Assembly (NCBI GenBank): GCA_002104935.1
Contig: MCGT01000067.1
Location: 1 to 36,011, forward strand
Direction of reading: 5' to 3'
Length of the DNA: 36,011 bases
Source of the DNA: Hesseltinella vesiculosa
Taxonomy: Eukaryota > Mucoromycota > Mucoromycetes > Mucorales > Cunninghamellaceae
Both the position numbers and the translations under genes were made by a program. The notes beneath the pieces were generated by a model, which saw only the letters and a list, made by a program, of their open reading frames with translations, ran no database searches and was not told the origin of the DNA. Of the stretch, positions 10,801 through 19,602 are shown in pieces (position 1 is the first letter of the stretch; the number at the start of each line of letters is the position of its first letter).

Positions 10801-11184
10801 ATCTAGTTCGTCGCCACCTTCTCGAGCGCCAGAAGAGAGCCCTCTGTCTTGTGTCGCACACGGATGAGTTCTGGACATCCCAGGTAACGTGAAAAGAAGA
10901 GAAAGGAAAACTGAGCTTGACCCAATGCCCATGTCTATGTCTAGAACTGTCACCTATGTGGTGAACAACTGTCCCCGTGCGGGGAACCGATGGGCATGTG
11001 TTTTCCTTGAAGCACTGCTCAAACTGCGTGGCCATATGGGATCGCGATGCCTGCGCTGCCTCTAATATGTTCTGGATCCTGGAAGAAACTGTACAGAATG
11101 GTGTACGCCCACTGACTCTCACTCGCCCGCCTGCCGATCGACCTCCACGTCCGACCCTGCCATCTGAGCCTCTGTGGCGTCCAT
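7893..11184 (+). pseudogene. Fz2: Fanzor (TnpB-like RuvC nuclease), multiply disrupted
   Basis: The exon structure matches Fz3 one to one: 7893-8085, 8156-8242, 8315-8991, 9078-9558, 9627-10592, 10666-10883 and 10945-about 11184. It has the same phases except where damaged. The first exons carry two zinc-knuckle-like motifs (CTACGSPHH...CPFH; CNTCGLPGHS...CP). Exon 5 carries RuvC-I SGVDPGRRAVV and an Arg/Lys-rich coiled-coil insert. Exon 6 carries FGAAMVGRDG and HTDEFWTSQ; exon 7 carries CHLC...HCSNC and WDRDACAASN. Lesions relative to Fz3: TGA at 8647-8649 where Fz3 has CGC, a -1 frame change near 9355-9362, an extra G in 10790-10792, and a -1 change near 10975-10990. Each motif is still readable, so decay looks recent or partial. 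A terminal intron donor (GTAAGT at 11185) is conserved in position with Fz3. Confidence 0.8.
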
Positions 11185-11598
11185 GTAAGTCAGTGTTCAT
11201 ATCTTTTTTTTTTTTTTTTTTTTGGCTCAGTCGAATTCACCTCTTTTTTTTTATTTTAGGAATATCCCTTTTTTTATCCTTGTACTGCCGTAAATAGACG
11301 GTTGCACCGTCACCTTTATTTTTCTTTTGACGGTTGCTTGAAGTTTAATGTACAGGTAAGGCGAGAAAAAAAAAGTAGCAGTCGCTGACTTTCTCCTGCT
11401 CTTTGATATCCCCTTGCTCCGTATCTTTATTGGTAAGTTGAATTTCCATTCGCCATCGCATGCTAAACTTACCCTCACATTTCCATGTTTAATACAGTAG
11501 CTAAAACAAATTCGCAAGGCGAAGTCGCAAGCCGTTGCCGCATTTGAGGTATGAAAGAATTCGCTATTGCCGATCTTGTGAAGAAGGGAGCCGCGTTT
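11185..11598. other. 3' flank of Fz2: intron-like signals, hairpin, candidate guide-RNA region
   Basis: No coding frame is supported. The stretch opens with a GTAAGT donor, then T-runs and an acceptor-like TTTTAG at 11259. A perfect 5-bp inverted repeat GACGG/CCGTC (11297-11311) follows, with GACGGTTGC again at about 11329. Two further GTAAG words (11356, 11431) follow, each after a G-ending exon-like piece. A similar order of T-runs, TTGAAGT, GTAAG and a pyrimidine block occurs 3' of Fz3. In Fanzor loci the guide RNA is generally encoded beside the nuclease gene, so this is a candidate, not a demonstrated RNA. Confidence 0.3.
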
Positions 11599-11878
11599 TC
11601 AAATAAAAAAAAAGAGAGTAAGGTTCGCTTGATGGTATATGACTTTCATGAGAAGTGCATTTGCAGCATCGTGCTTCCCTTCTTGAGATTCTAAATGGAT
11701 AGCTTGGACCCACAGGCGAGGTTCCATGGGGTAGTCAGCCAAAAGTTCTCGCAGGATGGCCCGTACCATGGCGTTCGAGGATGCTGTCCAGGCTATCCAA
11801 CATGGTACGCAAATGATCAACAGCATTGGAGTAGCCAGGTATTTCGGGAGGACCGTTGATAGGAGGTGGGGTTGTCAT
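11599..11878 (-). pseudogene. Frameshifted HAT-like companion ORF of Fz3
   Basis: On the minus strand an ATG at 11878 starts a peptide (MTTPPPINGPPEIPGYSNAV, then DHLRTMLDSL) that matches the start of the Fz2 companion (P.....SNGAEHLRDLIDNL). It then hits a stop. The matching C-terminal half (RELLADYPMEPRLWVQAIHLE, GKHDAANALLMK) is in another frame from about 11780 downward. One indel around 11770-11800 explains both halves. A second frame or splice difference near 11630 affects the C-terminus. An intron could in principle bridge the frames, but I see no good donor/acceptor pair. Confidence 0.6.
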
Positions 11879-12016
11879 TGTGCCGTGCTGGATGTGGGTG
11901 AAGAAAAAAAAATGGCAAAAAGCGGCTCATTGTGATTTTTAAACCTCGCACGCGACTTTTTTTTTTTCCTTCTCTTTTTGCTTATTTTTTTTTTCACCTT
12001 CCAACTTCCTTGCTAC
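11879..12016. promoter_or_regulatory. Shared intergenic promoter region of companion relic and Fz3
   Basis: This 138-bp gap separates divergent start codons. An A-run lies at about 11905-11915 and T/C tracts at 11958-12005 precede the Fz3 ATG. Layout and length parallel the gap at 7735-7892, though little primary sequence is obviously shared. Confidence 0.4.
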
Positions 12017-15000
12017 ATGGAGAGAGAACAACCGCAACACCGCCCTTACATAGGCTCAAAGCACCACCTCCAAGCACTGTATATGACCTTGATAAATGTG
12101 CCAGAGCCTGTTTACACCAACCTAACAGGGAACTTTCAAGAGTTCCAAGCCAACAACGGCCTGACACAAGAGCAAGCCATCCTTGTACTCTCATGGGCTG
12201 AAAAACACAGATCAAGTAAGTCATCTGGGATAACACTGCTTCAGTTTTTTTTTTCCTCACCTTTTCATCTTCTTGAAACCCTCTCAAGCTCTTCGATTGT
12301 GTCAAGATTGCGGATCTCCTCATCACCTGACTCGCAGGTCGCGAGATTGTCCATTCCACGACCGTCAGCAAGGACGTAAATTTCTGCCTTCATTTTCATG
12401 TGAAAACCTGCTGACCTCATTTTTTGTCACTTGTCAGCCATCACGGCTACGACAGCTAGGGACCCTGATACCGCGGCTGACATTCGAAGAATGGTGCAGC
12501 AAGGTGCCCAACAATTTCAGGTGGCAGCTGCCAACCCAAACCCGCCTGAAGTTTGTCCTACCTGCCATCTGACTGGACATTCAAGCTCTGCAAATCGTGC
12601 CTGCCCATTTCATCCCACAAGCAGAGCTGAATTTATGAAACGCCACATGCCTGGCCATGAACAATACACACGAATCAAAAGCTTCGAAGCTTTCGTGCGA
12701 AAGCCATTTGTGGACCAGTTACGACAAGCAGTGTCCGTCAAATCTGAATATCTCAAGAATGTCATGACTCGCCTTCAACTGTTCATGTCAGATTATGCCG
12801 CCAACCATGCCTCTGATCTAACCCCCTTCCTGCTCCACCAAAACGGCCTCTACCTGGTCTCCCAGCTCATACGTGGTCGCCGTGATGAATTTGTCACCAA
12901 GTCTGCCCAAGACCCTCGTGTTCCTGCTTCCTTGCTCCGCCATTGGGACAATGATTACCATGTCACCTTGGCCCCCTATGACACCTATGACCAGCCGGGC
13001 CACACTGCGGAATTGACCATGGCATGCAAAGAGCAAGCAACGGCAAACAAAAACCACATCAGCAAGAACTTCGAAGGACGGGTGAAAGCCTTTATCAAAT
13101 TCCGGTTCGCTGTCGATGGCGAGGTAAAGCAGAGGTGAAAAAATAAGCATGGGTTGACTTTTCCGTGCTTGACTCTCTTCCATTTTTTTTTTTTTTTAGT
13201 TGCCTAATAGCAGTGCCATGGGTGCCATCAAAGCCTATGCCTACGACAACTTTGCGCTCCGCCAACCAGATCCATCACAGCCCATTCCCGAAGAAATCCC
13301 TCACCACCATCGACGTCTGATGAATGATGTGATCATTGAGTTGCGAGAGATGAAGCCATCAGAAGAAGACATCACCGCACAGACATTGCATGCCGATCCA
13401 GCGAAATACCTTCCCTTGCTTCGAACTATCCTCGACGTGTATGACTATCATCGATCTCTGCCCGAGACTGACGATGGTCCAGTCACATTGCCATCATTCA
13501 CGCTTCTCCCAATGCCCTCGAACCGCCCACGCTTTATCACCATCACAGCAGAGAACCTACCTTCCCTTGTCAACCGTCCCCACCACCAAATAAGCCGTCA
13601 AACACCCCGTCGCGTCCCACCGTTTATGGAAAAAATGGATCTCTTCTGGGACGTTTTCCGCCTTGACAAATATGGTTATGGAAGGCAAGTTCAGGAGACA
13701 CAGCGACAAAAAAAAAAGGGGGGGCAAGTGGGCTAATTTTATACATGACTTTCTAGTGTGGATGATGTGAACAATGAATGGCATTATGGTCGTATGTTTT
13801 CTGGTGTGTTGCGCACGGACGGTGTCCAAATGCATGTCGTGTTTGCAAGACTGCCAACAGGACCAAAACCACCTCTACTATACGCACAAGACTTTGCCAA
13901 TACGACTTACCCCATGCACCAATATGCGCTGTCGGGCACAGACCCTGGACGTCGAGCGGTCGTCACCACGTCCTTTGGATCTGGATCGGAGCCACACCCC
14001 ATACGTAGAGTGTCTGCCAAGGAATACAAGACGATAACCAAAGAGACCGTACGTCAGAAGCACCTGAATGACAGGAAAAATAATGTGCTCTTACCTCTTC
14101 CTGGCGGCACTATGGCAACGATGGCGACGATTGAATCGGAAACGCCGACGACGACCACATGCGACGTAGTTGAATTTAGGCAAGCCGTCTCGCACAAACT
14201 CCGCCATCTGACGTCGACAATGGCATTTTATGGAAGCCACTCATCGAAAGCCCGATTTGAAGCAAAGAAGGGTCAGCAACGAGGAGCCGCGGCCTGTGTC
14301 AACATCATGTTGACCGGGTCTGCCAAATATTGCAAGGCCAAGCGAATGAAAGCCAAGACGAGGAAAAACCGACGCCGGCGTCGCAAGTTGAGCCAGGAAA
14401 AGCGGGCAATCAAGCAGCAGATTGTTCGTTCTGACTATGTTGCTGTCGATACCCAGATCGCTGATGTCGACAACCAAATCGCTGTCCAAGAAGCCGCCAT
14501 GGATGCCATTGTTTCCGGGATCATGGATCTCGACCTGTCACAAAACCAAGCCATCCAAAGCGCACTGAACACACATGTGACCGCCCACGAGCTCATGGTC
14601 AACACACTGGAACAACATCGACTGCTCCTGAAAAACCAAAAGGAACAACTGCAACAAAAGTTCCTGGAACTGAACCATAGGTAGGAAATGGAATAAAAAA
14701 AAAAGGGAATCTGACTATTCCACCTCTTCTTTTAGCCCAAAAAAGTAAACCTGAAGTCGCCCTTGGAAAAAAAATCGTGCTCACTTTTTTCTTCCCCTCC
14801 TAGTCCTATGAAGAAACGATACCATGGCTCCCGCCCTCAGCAACAAGGCCCATCCTTGGTGGCGTTTGGTGCTGCAATGATTGGTCGCGATGGGGCCAGA
14901 ATCCGAGGGCATGCAGTTGGACGAACGGATGCTGTCCGAAATCACCTACTCGAACGCCAGTCCCGTGCCCTTGCTCTGGTACTGCACACAGACGAATACT

Positions 15001-15346
15001 TGACCAGCCAAGCAAGTGCTTTTTTTTTTAGTCAGAAGACAAGTGACAAATGTACGATTTTTCTTCTTATATCTAGGCTTGCAATGTCTGTGGAGGCCAA
15101 TTGTCACCCGTTGCCAACAACAACAACCAACAAGGCATCTTTGGCCTGAAGCACTGCACTGCCTGCTGCATGTTTTGGGACCGAGATGCCTGTGCAGCCA
15201 ACAACATGTTTTGGGCTGCGCTCTCAACGCTGGAGGTTGGGGCCCGGCCTGCTCCCCTCGCACGACCAGCTCCTGGTGGTCCACATCATCGACGTCCGAC
15301 TCTCCCCCTCATCTCCCTCCCACCGCAAAATTGTAAGGAAATCTGA
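12017..15346 (+). CDS. Fz3: intact Fanzor, eukaryotic TnpB-like RNA-guided nuclease
   Basis: Seven exons (12017-12215, 12289-12375, 12438-13123, 13200-13684, 13757-14680, 14804-15011, 15077-15346) join in phase to about 952 aa. Residues 71-90 and 135-154 are zinc-knuckle-like (CQDC...HH...CPFH; CPTC...H...CPFH). RuvC-I is SGTDPGRRAVV (D548). An Arg/Lys-rich coiled-coil insert with a likely NLS (KTRKNRRRRRKL) follows. The RuvC-II position is uncharged (AFGAAMIGRDG, G816). HTDEYLTSQ (E858) directly precedes a zinc ribbon with C865, C868, C890 and C893, and RuvC-III is WDRDACAANN (D900). This is the Fanzor signature with the relocated glutamate. Members of the family cut DNA using a guide RNA encoded nearby. 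Two introns (13685, 15012) begin with GC. The start was chosen by homology to Fz2. A conserved donor at 15333 suggests the real 3' end may be spliced further on. Confidence 0.85.
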
Positions 15347-15719
15347 TAACTTGATTGTTTTATGTGAACTCATGTTTTTATTTAGAGTTTTTTTTATTTT
15401 TTTTATACTACCAATTAGTCTTGGTTACGGATGACTTTTTTTTTTTTTTCATCTGTTTGAAGTGTGGGCTTTGCCCGATACTGGTAAGAATCGAGAGAGG
15501 GTGAAAAAAAAAAATCTGGCTTGGCACTCACTGTTCGTTTTCGTCGCTCCTGCTCTACCCTCTCTTGATTGGGTAAGTACCAACAAAAAACAGTTCGGAT
15601 TGGTCAACCTTCACCAAGCTCACCCCACCCCTTCCCTTTTTTAACTTTCTTAGGTTTCTGCGCCTTTTTTTTTATTTGCTCTTTTTGCGACATTTCCATT
15701 CCTGCGACATTTTTTTGTA
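15347..15719. other. 3' flank of Fz3 up to the DIRS insertion; candidate guide-RNA region
   Basis: T-rich DNA with exon-like pieces ending in donors: ...CGATACTG|GTAAGA near 15483 and ...TTGATTGG|GTAAGT near 15573. They are followed by an acceptor-like TTTCTTAG at 15653. The order (TTGAAGT, GTAAG, A-run, GCTCCTGCTCT-like block, TTATTG/TTGATTGG, GTAAGT) resembles the 3' flank of Fz2. It may be a spliced 3' UTR, an extra coding exon or the guide RNA. No open frame is convincing. Confidence 0.3.
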
Positions 15720-15736
15720 AATTATACTTCATTGGC

Positions 15737-15833
15737 GACAAGACCTAGATTGTGTTGTACTTTTCTTTATTCAAATTCCGATATATTAAAAAAAAATAAA
15801 TGTCAGAGAGAGTGTCAAAAGTGTAAAGTTATC
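15737..15833 (+). repeat. DIRS left inverted terminal repeat (97 bp)
   Basis: It starts GACAAGACCTAGATTGTG and ends GTGTAAAGTTATC. It is the exact reverse complement of 19733-19829. A further 17 bp of unique left edge (15720-15736) lies outside the repeat. Confidence 0.95.
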
Positions 15834-15878
15834 TTTTTCTTTATCGCCTTTCGGCTCATTTACCATCGATCAAGAGAG

Positions 15879-16688
15879 ATGTCTGATGATCTTATACAAC
15901 AGCTCATTAATCGTATTAACTCCTTGGAGACTCGCCTGTCAACTGGACCATCCGAACACGACTTCACTACCATCCAAGAAGATGAGCATGTCACTGTGGT
16001 TCAACCGGCCACGATTTTACGCCCTTACCCAGCACTACGAGCCGCCCTACCTCAGCTCGAACAGCCTTTCTTCCGTTCCCCACTCCCCGAGTCTGAACGG
16101 AAGCAGATCCTCAGGGGCTGTCCTCAAGTCCTTGACAGGGACTACGCAGCTCCTCCTCTTGGCGATCTGGACCTACCACCAGATGCCTTACGACTGGATA
16201 AACAACTGCGTGAAATACAATACCGCCTCTCTGGTATCACTCGACCATTGGATGTCTTTGCTCATGATGTGGTTCGTGGCGCTCCTGGTAGCACCACCCC
16301 TGACACCATTTTACTTCTGGTCCGCACGGTGGAAGCATTGTTGGCGGACACAGCAACCCTGGTATCTCAATACCGCATTGACAACGCGTGCAGGGCCCAA
16401 AAGCTCAAGCCCATTCAACTGGAATCAACATGGGAAGATGCTGCCCCCCAAGATTCTCAACAAACTCCCCTTCTTCCTGCCAAGAAGTTACTGGAACATG
16501 CTTCACTCCAAAAAGCCATTCGTACCCAGCTGGGACCTAAACCCAGAAAGGGAAAAGCGCGATTTAACTCGCCCCAATCAACGGTCGCACGACCAGAACC
16601 TCAACCTATCCATCCCGACTCAGCCAAGCGGGATTTTCGGCCAACCTTCAGGCACACAAACCCAAAACCGTCGACCCCACGCTCTTAA
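15879..16688 (+). CDS. DIRS gag-like ORF
   Basis: This frame encodes 269 aa from ATG 15879. It begins with a short coiled-coil-like stretch (LIQQLINRINSLETRL), continues as a mainly helical domain, and ends in a basic, proline-rich tail (PKPRKGKARF...). There is no zinc knuckle. The first-ORF position in a DIRS element and the composition suggest a nucleocapsid role; sequence similarity to other gag proteins was not verified. It overlaps the upstream-open part of the RT frame, which lies -1 relative to it. Confidence 0.7.
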   Translation: MSDDLIQQLINRINSLETRLSTGPSEHDFTTIQEDEHVTVVQPATILRPYPALRAALPQLEQPFFRSPLPESERKQILRGCPQVLDRDYAAPPLGDLDLPPDALRLDKQLREIQYRLSGITRPLDVFAHDVVRGAPGSTTPDTILLLVRTVEALLADTATLVSQYRIDNACRAQKLKPIQLESTWEDAAPQDSQQTPLLPAKKLLEHASLQKAIRTQLGPKPRKGKARFNSPQSTVARPEPQPIHPDSAKRDFRPTFRHTNPKPSTPRS

Positions 16689-18706
16689 AGATACCGGTGG
16701 GTGGAAGATTACAACACTTTTCTTCCGCATGGAACGCTCTCACTTCAAACCAGTGGGTGCGCAACGTCGTTACTCAAGGGTACCTCATTCCCTTAATTAC
16801 CTTACCTCCGCTACAGCCAACATCCAAAGTCTCCGTATCCACAAATCCCAAGACGTCCCCGACGACATCGCCAATAACATCTGCCCTCCAGACAGAAATA
16901 AACACACTCCTCACGAAGAGCGCCATTACTACCGCTACTCCGTCCCCGGGATTCGTGTCCTCCCTGTTCGTGATCCCGAAGAAATCAGGCGACCTACGGC
17001 CAGTTATCAACCTACGCAATCTCAACAGCTACGTTCAACCTACTCATTTCCGCATGGAAACGCTCAAGGAGGTATGTCGACTGATTCAACCGGGGGATTA
17101 CATGACCAGCCTCGACCTTCAGGACGCCTTCCTCCACGTCCCCATCCATCCGAACTCGCAGCACCTGCTCCGGTTTGCCTGGAAGGACCAGCAATACCAA
17201 TTTCGCTCCCTGCCTTTCGGCATGTCACTCTCCCCTTTGGTATTCACCAAAATTCTCCGCCCGGTGCTCCAGTGGGCTCGATCCTTGGGGATAAGAATAT
17301 CGGCCTACCTCGACGATCTGATCATCATTGCTCCGACATCACACCTGGCGCACAAACACACCCAAATGGTTCAACACAAGCTACAATCTCTAGGCTTCCT
17401 GATCAACATGAGGAAGTCATGCCTCTCGCCGGCGCAGATAATAGAACACCTGGGTTTCAGGATCAACAGCCAGCAAATGTCCTTGACGATCCCAGGAGCC
17501 AAACTCCGGGACATTCGACGCAAGGCATTGTATCTCTTGCGCAAGCCAGCCACCCTCCGCCTCCTGGCTTCCTTTATTGGTATGGCGCAAGCGGCGTCTC
17601 CTGCGATTCGCCCAGCCCGATTGTATCTGCAACATTTATTCCAACTCCGCACGACATTGTGGGAATCACACCATCATTGGTCTGCACCAATCACATTGTC
17701 CCAACCTGCGAAAGAGGAATTGCGCTGGTGGATCTCTCACCTCTCTTCCTGGAACGGACAATCCTTCATAGCCGAACCACCTACGGTAGAAGCATTCACG
17801 GACGCATCGGATCTAGGTTGGGGGGCTTGGATAGGTACCCACCACTTGTCATACCCCTGGTCGCCTCAGGAAGCACAACTCCATATCAACATGAAGGAGC
17901 TACTCGCCGTGAAGTATTTGATCCAACTACCACAAATCCGTGGCCAAGCGGTACACCTACACTGCGACAATACGACGGCAATTGCCTACATCAACCACTG
18001 GGGCGGGACACACTCAACACAACTACGCGATTTAGCCATCACGATTTGGAAACAGTGTTTGGCGGACAACACGCGTCTTCACCTTACATTCATACCTTCC
18101 GCATTGAACCCAGCCGACAGCCCTTCTCGCCTGGACCTAACGAAGAATTCCGAATGGTCGATCTCTCCGGTGAGCTTTCGCAAACTAGATCACCGATGGG
18201 GCCCCCACGACGTAGACGCCTTTGCTTCCAGCAGGAACCATCACCTACCCCATTACTTGACCTGGCGATACGACCCATCAGCCCAGGGCACAGACGCCAT
18301 GACGATCCCATGGACAGCTTGGCATCGGCCTTATCTGTGTCCCCCATGGAACTTACTTCTTCCAGTCCTCCAACGTCTCCACGACTCTCGCCAACCAGCG
18401 ACCATTGTGGCTCCCCTCTGGACGAGTGCGATTTGGTGGCCCCTCCTTATGAGAATGACGACCCGACGCCGCCCCATCCTTATTCCGTGCCAACATATCG
18501 TCAACGATCCGGTAAGCGACGTCCCTCCCTTGATGCCTTGGAGGATTCTCGCCTTCGACGTAAACGGCAACACCTCGAGGCACAAGGACTGGACAGCGCT
18601 TCTATCGACGTCATCATCAGAGGCGAAAGCACCCAAGGAAAAACTAACTACAAGTACTTCCAAGACGCATTTATCAAGTGGTCCTCAACTGTCAACCCGC
18701 CGGTGA
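16568..18706 (+). CDS. DIRS reverse transcriptase / RNase H polyprotein
   Basis: The frame opens at 16568 and has no ATG before the RT domain, so expression probably depends on frameshifting from gag (-1), a non-AUG start or splicing. RT motifs in order: KKSGDLRPVINLRNLN, SLDLQDAFLHVPI, FRSLPFGMSLSPLVF and the catalytic YLDD (codons 17306-17317). RNase H follows with all four acidic residues: FTDAS, MKELLA, HCDNTTA and NPADSPSR. After it comes a WGPHDVDAFAS ... DAMTIPW ... YLCPPW segment, which matches the position of the Dam-like methyltransferase domain of many DIRS elements, but with no canonical DPPY/NPPY motif. No stop or frameshift is seen within the domains. Confidence 0.88.
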   Translation, partial: LAPINGRTTRTSTYPSRLSQAGFSANLQAHKPKTVDPTLLKIPVGGRLQHFSSAWNALTSNQWVRNVVTQGYLIPLITLPPLQPTSKVSVSTNPKTSPTTSPITSALQTEINTLLTKSAITTATPSPGFVSSLFVIPKKSGDLRPVINLRNLNSYVQPTHFRMETLKEVCRLIQPGDYMTSLDLQDAFLHVPIHPNSQHLLRFAWKDQQYQFRSLPFGMSLSPLVFTKILRPVLQWARSLGIRISAYLDDLIIIAPTSHLAHKHTQMVQHKLQSLGFLINMRKSCLSPAQIIEHLGFRINSQQMSLTIPGAKLRDIRRKALYLLRKPATLRLLASFIGMAQAASPAIRPARLYLQHLFQLRTTLWESHHHWSAPITLSQPAKEELRWWISHLSSWNGQSFIAEPPTVEAFTDASDLGWGAWIGTHHLSYPWSPQEAQLHINMKELLAVKYLIQLPQIRGQAVHLHCDNTTAIAYINHWGGTHSTQLRDLAITIWKQCLADNTRLHLTFIPSALNPADSPSRLDLTKNSEWSISPVSFRKLDHRWGPHDVDAFASSRNHHLPHYLTWRYDPSAQGTDAMTIPWTAWHRPYLCPPWNLLLPVLQRLHDSRQPATIVAPLWTSAIWWPLLMRMTTRRRPILIPCQHIVNDPVSDVPPLMPWRILAFDVNGNTSRHKDWTALLSTSSSEAKAPKEKLTTSTSKTHLSSGPQLSTRR

Positions 18707-19575
18707 ACCCTTACTCCCCTTCCCCTGCGGACATCATGTCCTTTATTTCCCGCCAGCGATCAACACGCCCTTGGCAACCACCGACATGCGCCACCGCAAA
18801 ATTCGCCATCCTAGCACTTATTCCAGACAAAGCCCACCGCCAGAGGATTATGTCCGACGCAACATTCACGGAGTACTTCCTCGCACTGCGAAAAACGCAC
18901 ATTCGGGTTGCACCCTACAGCCGTTTCGATATCACCCCTGTCTTGGACAGCATCCGTACGGATCACGACAACCCCCAGCTCTCGTTACGGGTTCTGACCG
19001 CGAAGGTGTGTTTCTTACTCGGCATCACGGGATTCTTACGAGCCGCCGATATCAACTCCATCGACAGGGATGACTCGTACATCCATGGTGTCACCGGCTA
19101 CCTTCACCTGTCAATCATCAACCCGAAGGAACGCCGTCAGGGTTTCTCGATCACGAAGGAAATTACGATCGCCCCCTTCGCCCAGGACCCTATGCTTTGC
19201 CCGGTGCGTGCTTATAACACCTACTGCGAGCGCACACCAGCTCCATGTCAACAACCTTTCCCGGACTTCGACAACAAACCCAAGCCTTTCTTCACCCCAC
19301 TGATCCGAAACTTGGGCAACCTTGCCTTGACGGTCTCCCCTGACTCCATCCGACGCCACATACGCCACTTCCTTGATTTGATCCCTCGTCCAGCCCACGT
19401 CAAACGCCCAAAGGCACGGGCACTGGGATCCACCCTTGCCGCCATCAGGGGAGTGGCTATTGACGATATCTTGGTTCAAGGGAACTGGACCTCCCGCAAC
19501 GTCTTCCATGACCATTACCGCTTGTCCTCTGCCCACTCCTCCGACATTACCTCGACAGTGCTCCGCCAGGAATAA
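18310..19575 (+). CDS. DIRS tyrosine recombinase (integrase)
   Basis: The recombinase lies in the third frame and overlaps the RT ORF by about 400 bp. I start it at the ATG at 18310, but the frame is open far upstream, so the start is uncertain. An N-terminal SAM-like domain lies at about 18600-18950. Catalytic-domain landmarks: arginine in GITGFLRAADI, second arginine in RPKARALGSTLAA (the usual His of HxxR is Pro here), Trp in VQGNWTS (replacing the GH of phage integrases, as is common in DIRS/Crypton enzymes), and the nucleophile tyrosine in NVFHDHYRL. The enzyme would insert the circular cDNA at a short AAT core. The frame is intact to TAA at 19575. Confidence 0.85.
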   Translation: MDSLASALSVSPMELTSSSPPTSPRLSPTSDHCGSPLDECDLVAPPYENDDPTPPHPYSVPTYRQRSGKRRPSLDALEDSRLRRKRQHLEAQGLDSASIDVIIRGESTQGKTNYKYFQDAFIKWSSTVNPPVNPYSPSPADIMSFISRQRSTRPWQPPTCATAKFAILALIPDKAHRQRIMSDATFTEYFLALRKTHIRVAPYSRFDITPVLDSIRTDHDNPQLSLRVLTAKVCFLLGITGFLRAADINSIDRDDSYIHGVTGYLHLSIINPKERRQGFSITKEITIAPFAQDPMLCPVRAYNTYCERTPAPCQQPFPDFDNKPKPFFTPLIRNLGNLALTVSPDSIRRHIRHFLDLIPRPAHVKRPKARALGSTLAAIRGVAIDDILVQGNWTSRNVFHDHYRLSSAHSSDITSTVLRQE

Positions 19576-19602
19576 CACTTCATCGATGGTATTTCTTGCA
19601 AC

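Noticed and set aside
4049..15346. Fanzor cluster as a single cut-and-paste transposon with terminal inverted repeats
   Set aside because: I could not find matching inverted repeats or target duplications around the modules by eye, nor a separate transposase in the cluster.
15732..15878. N-terminal extension of DIRS gag from an ATG inside the inverted repeat
   Set aside because: The stretch lies largely within the inverted repeat; the ATG at 15879 starts the gag-like sequence and is the better start.
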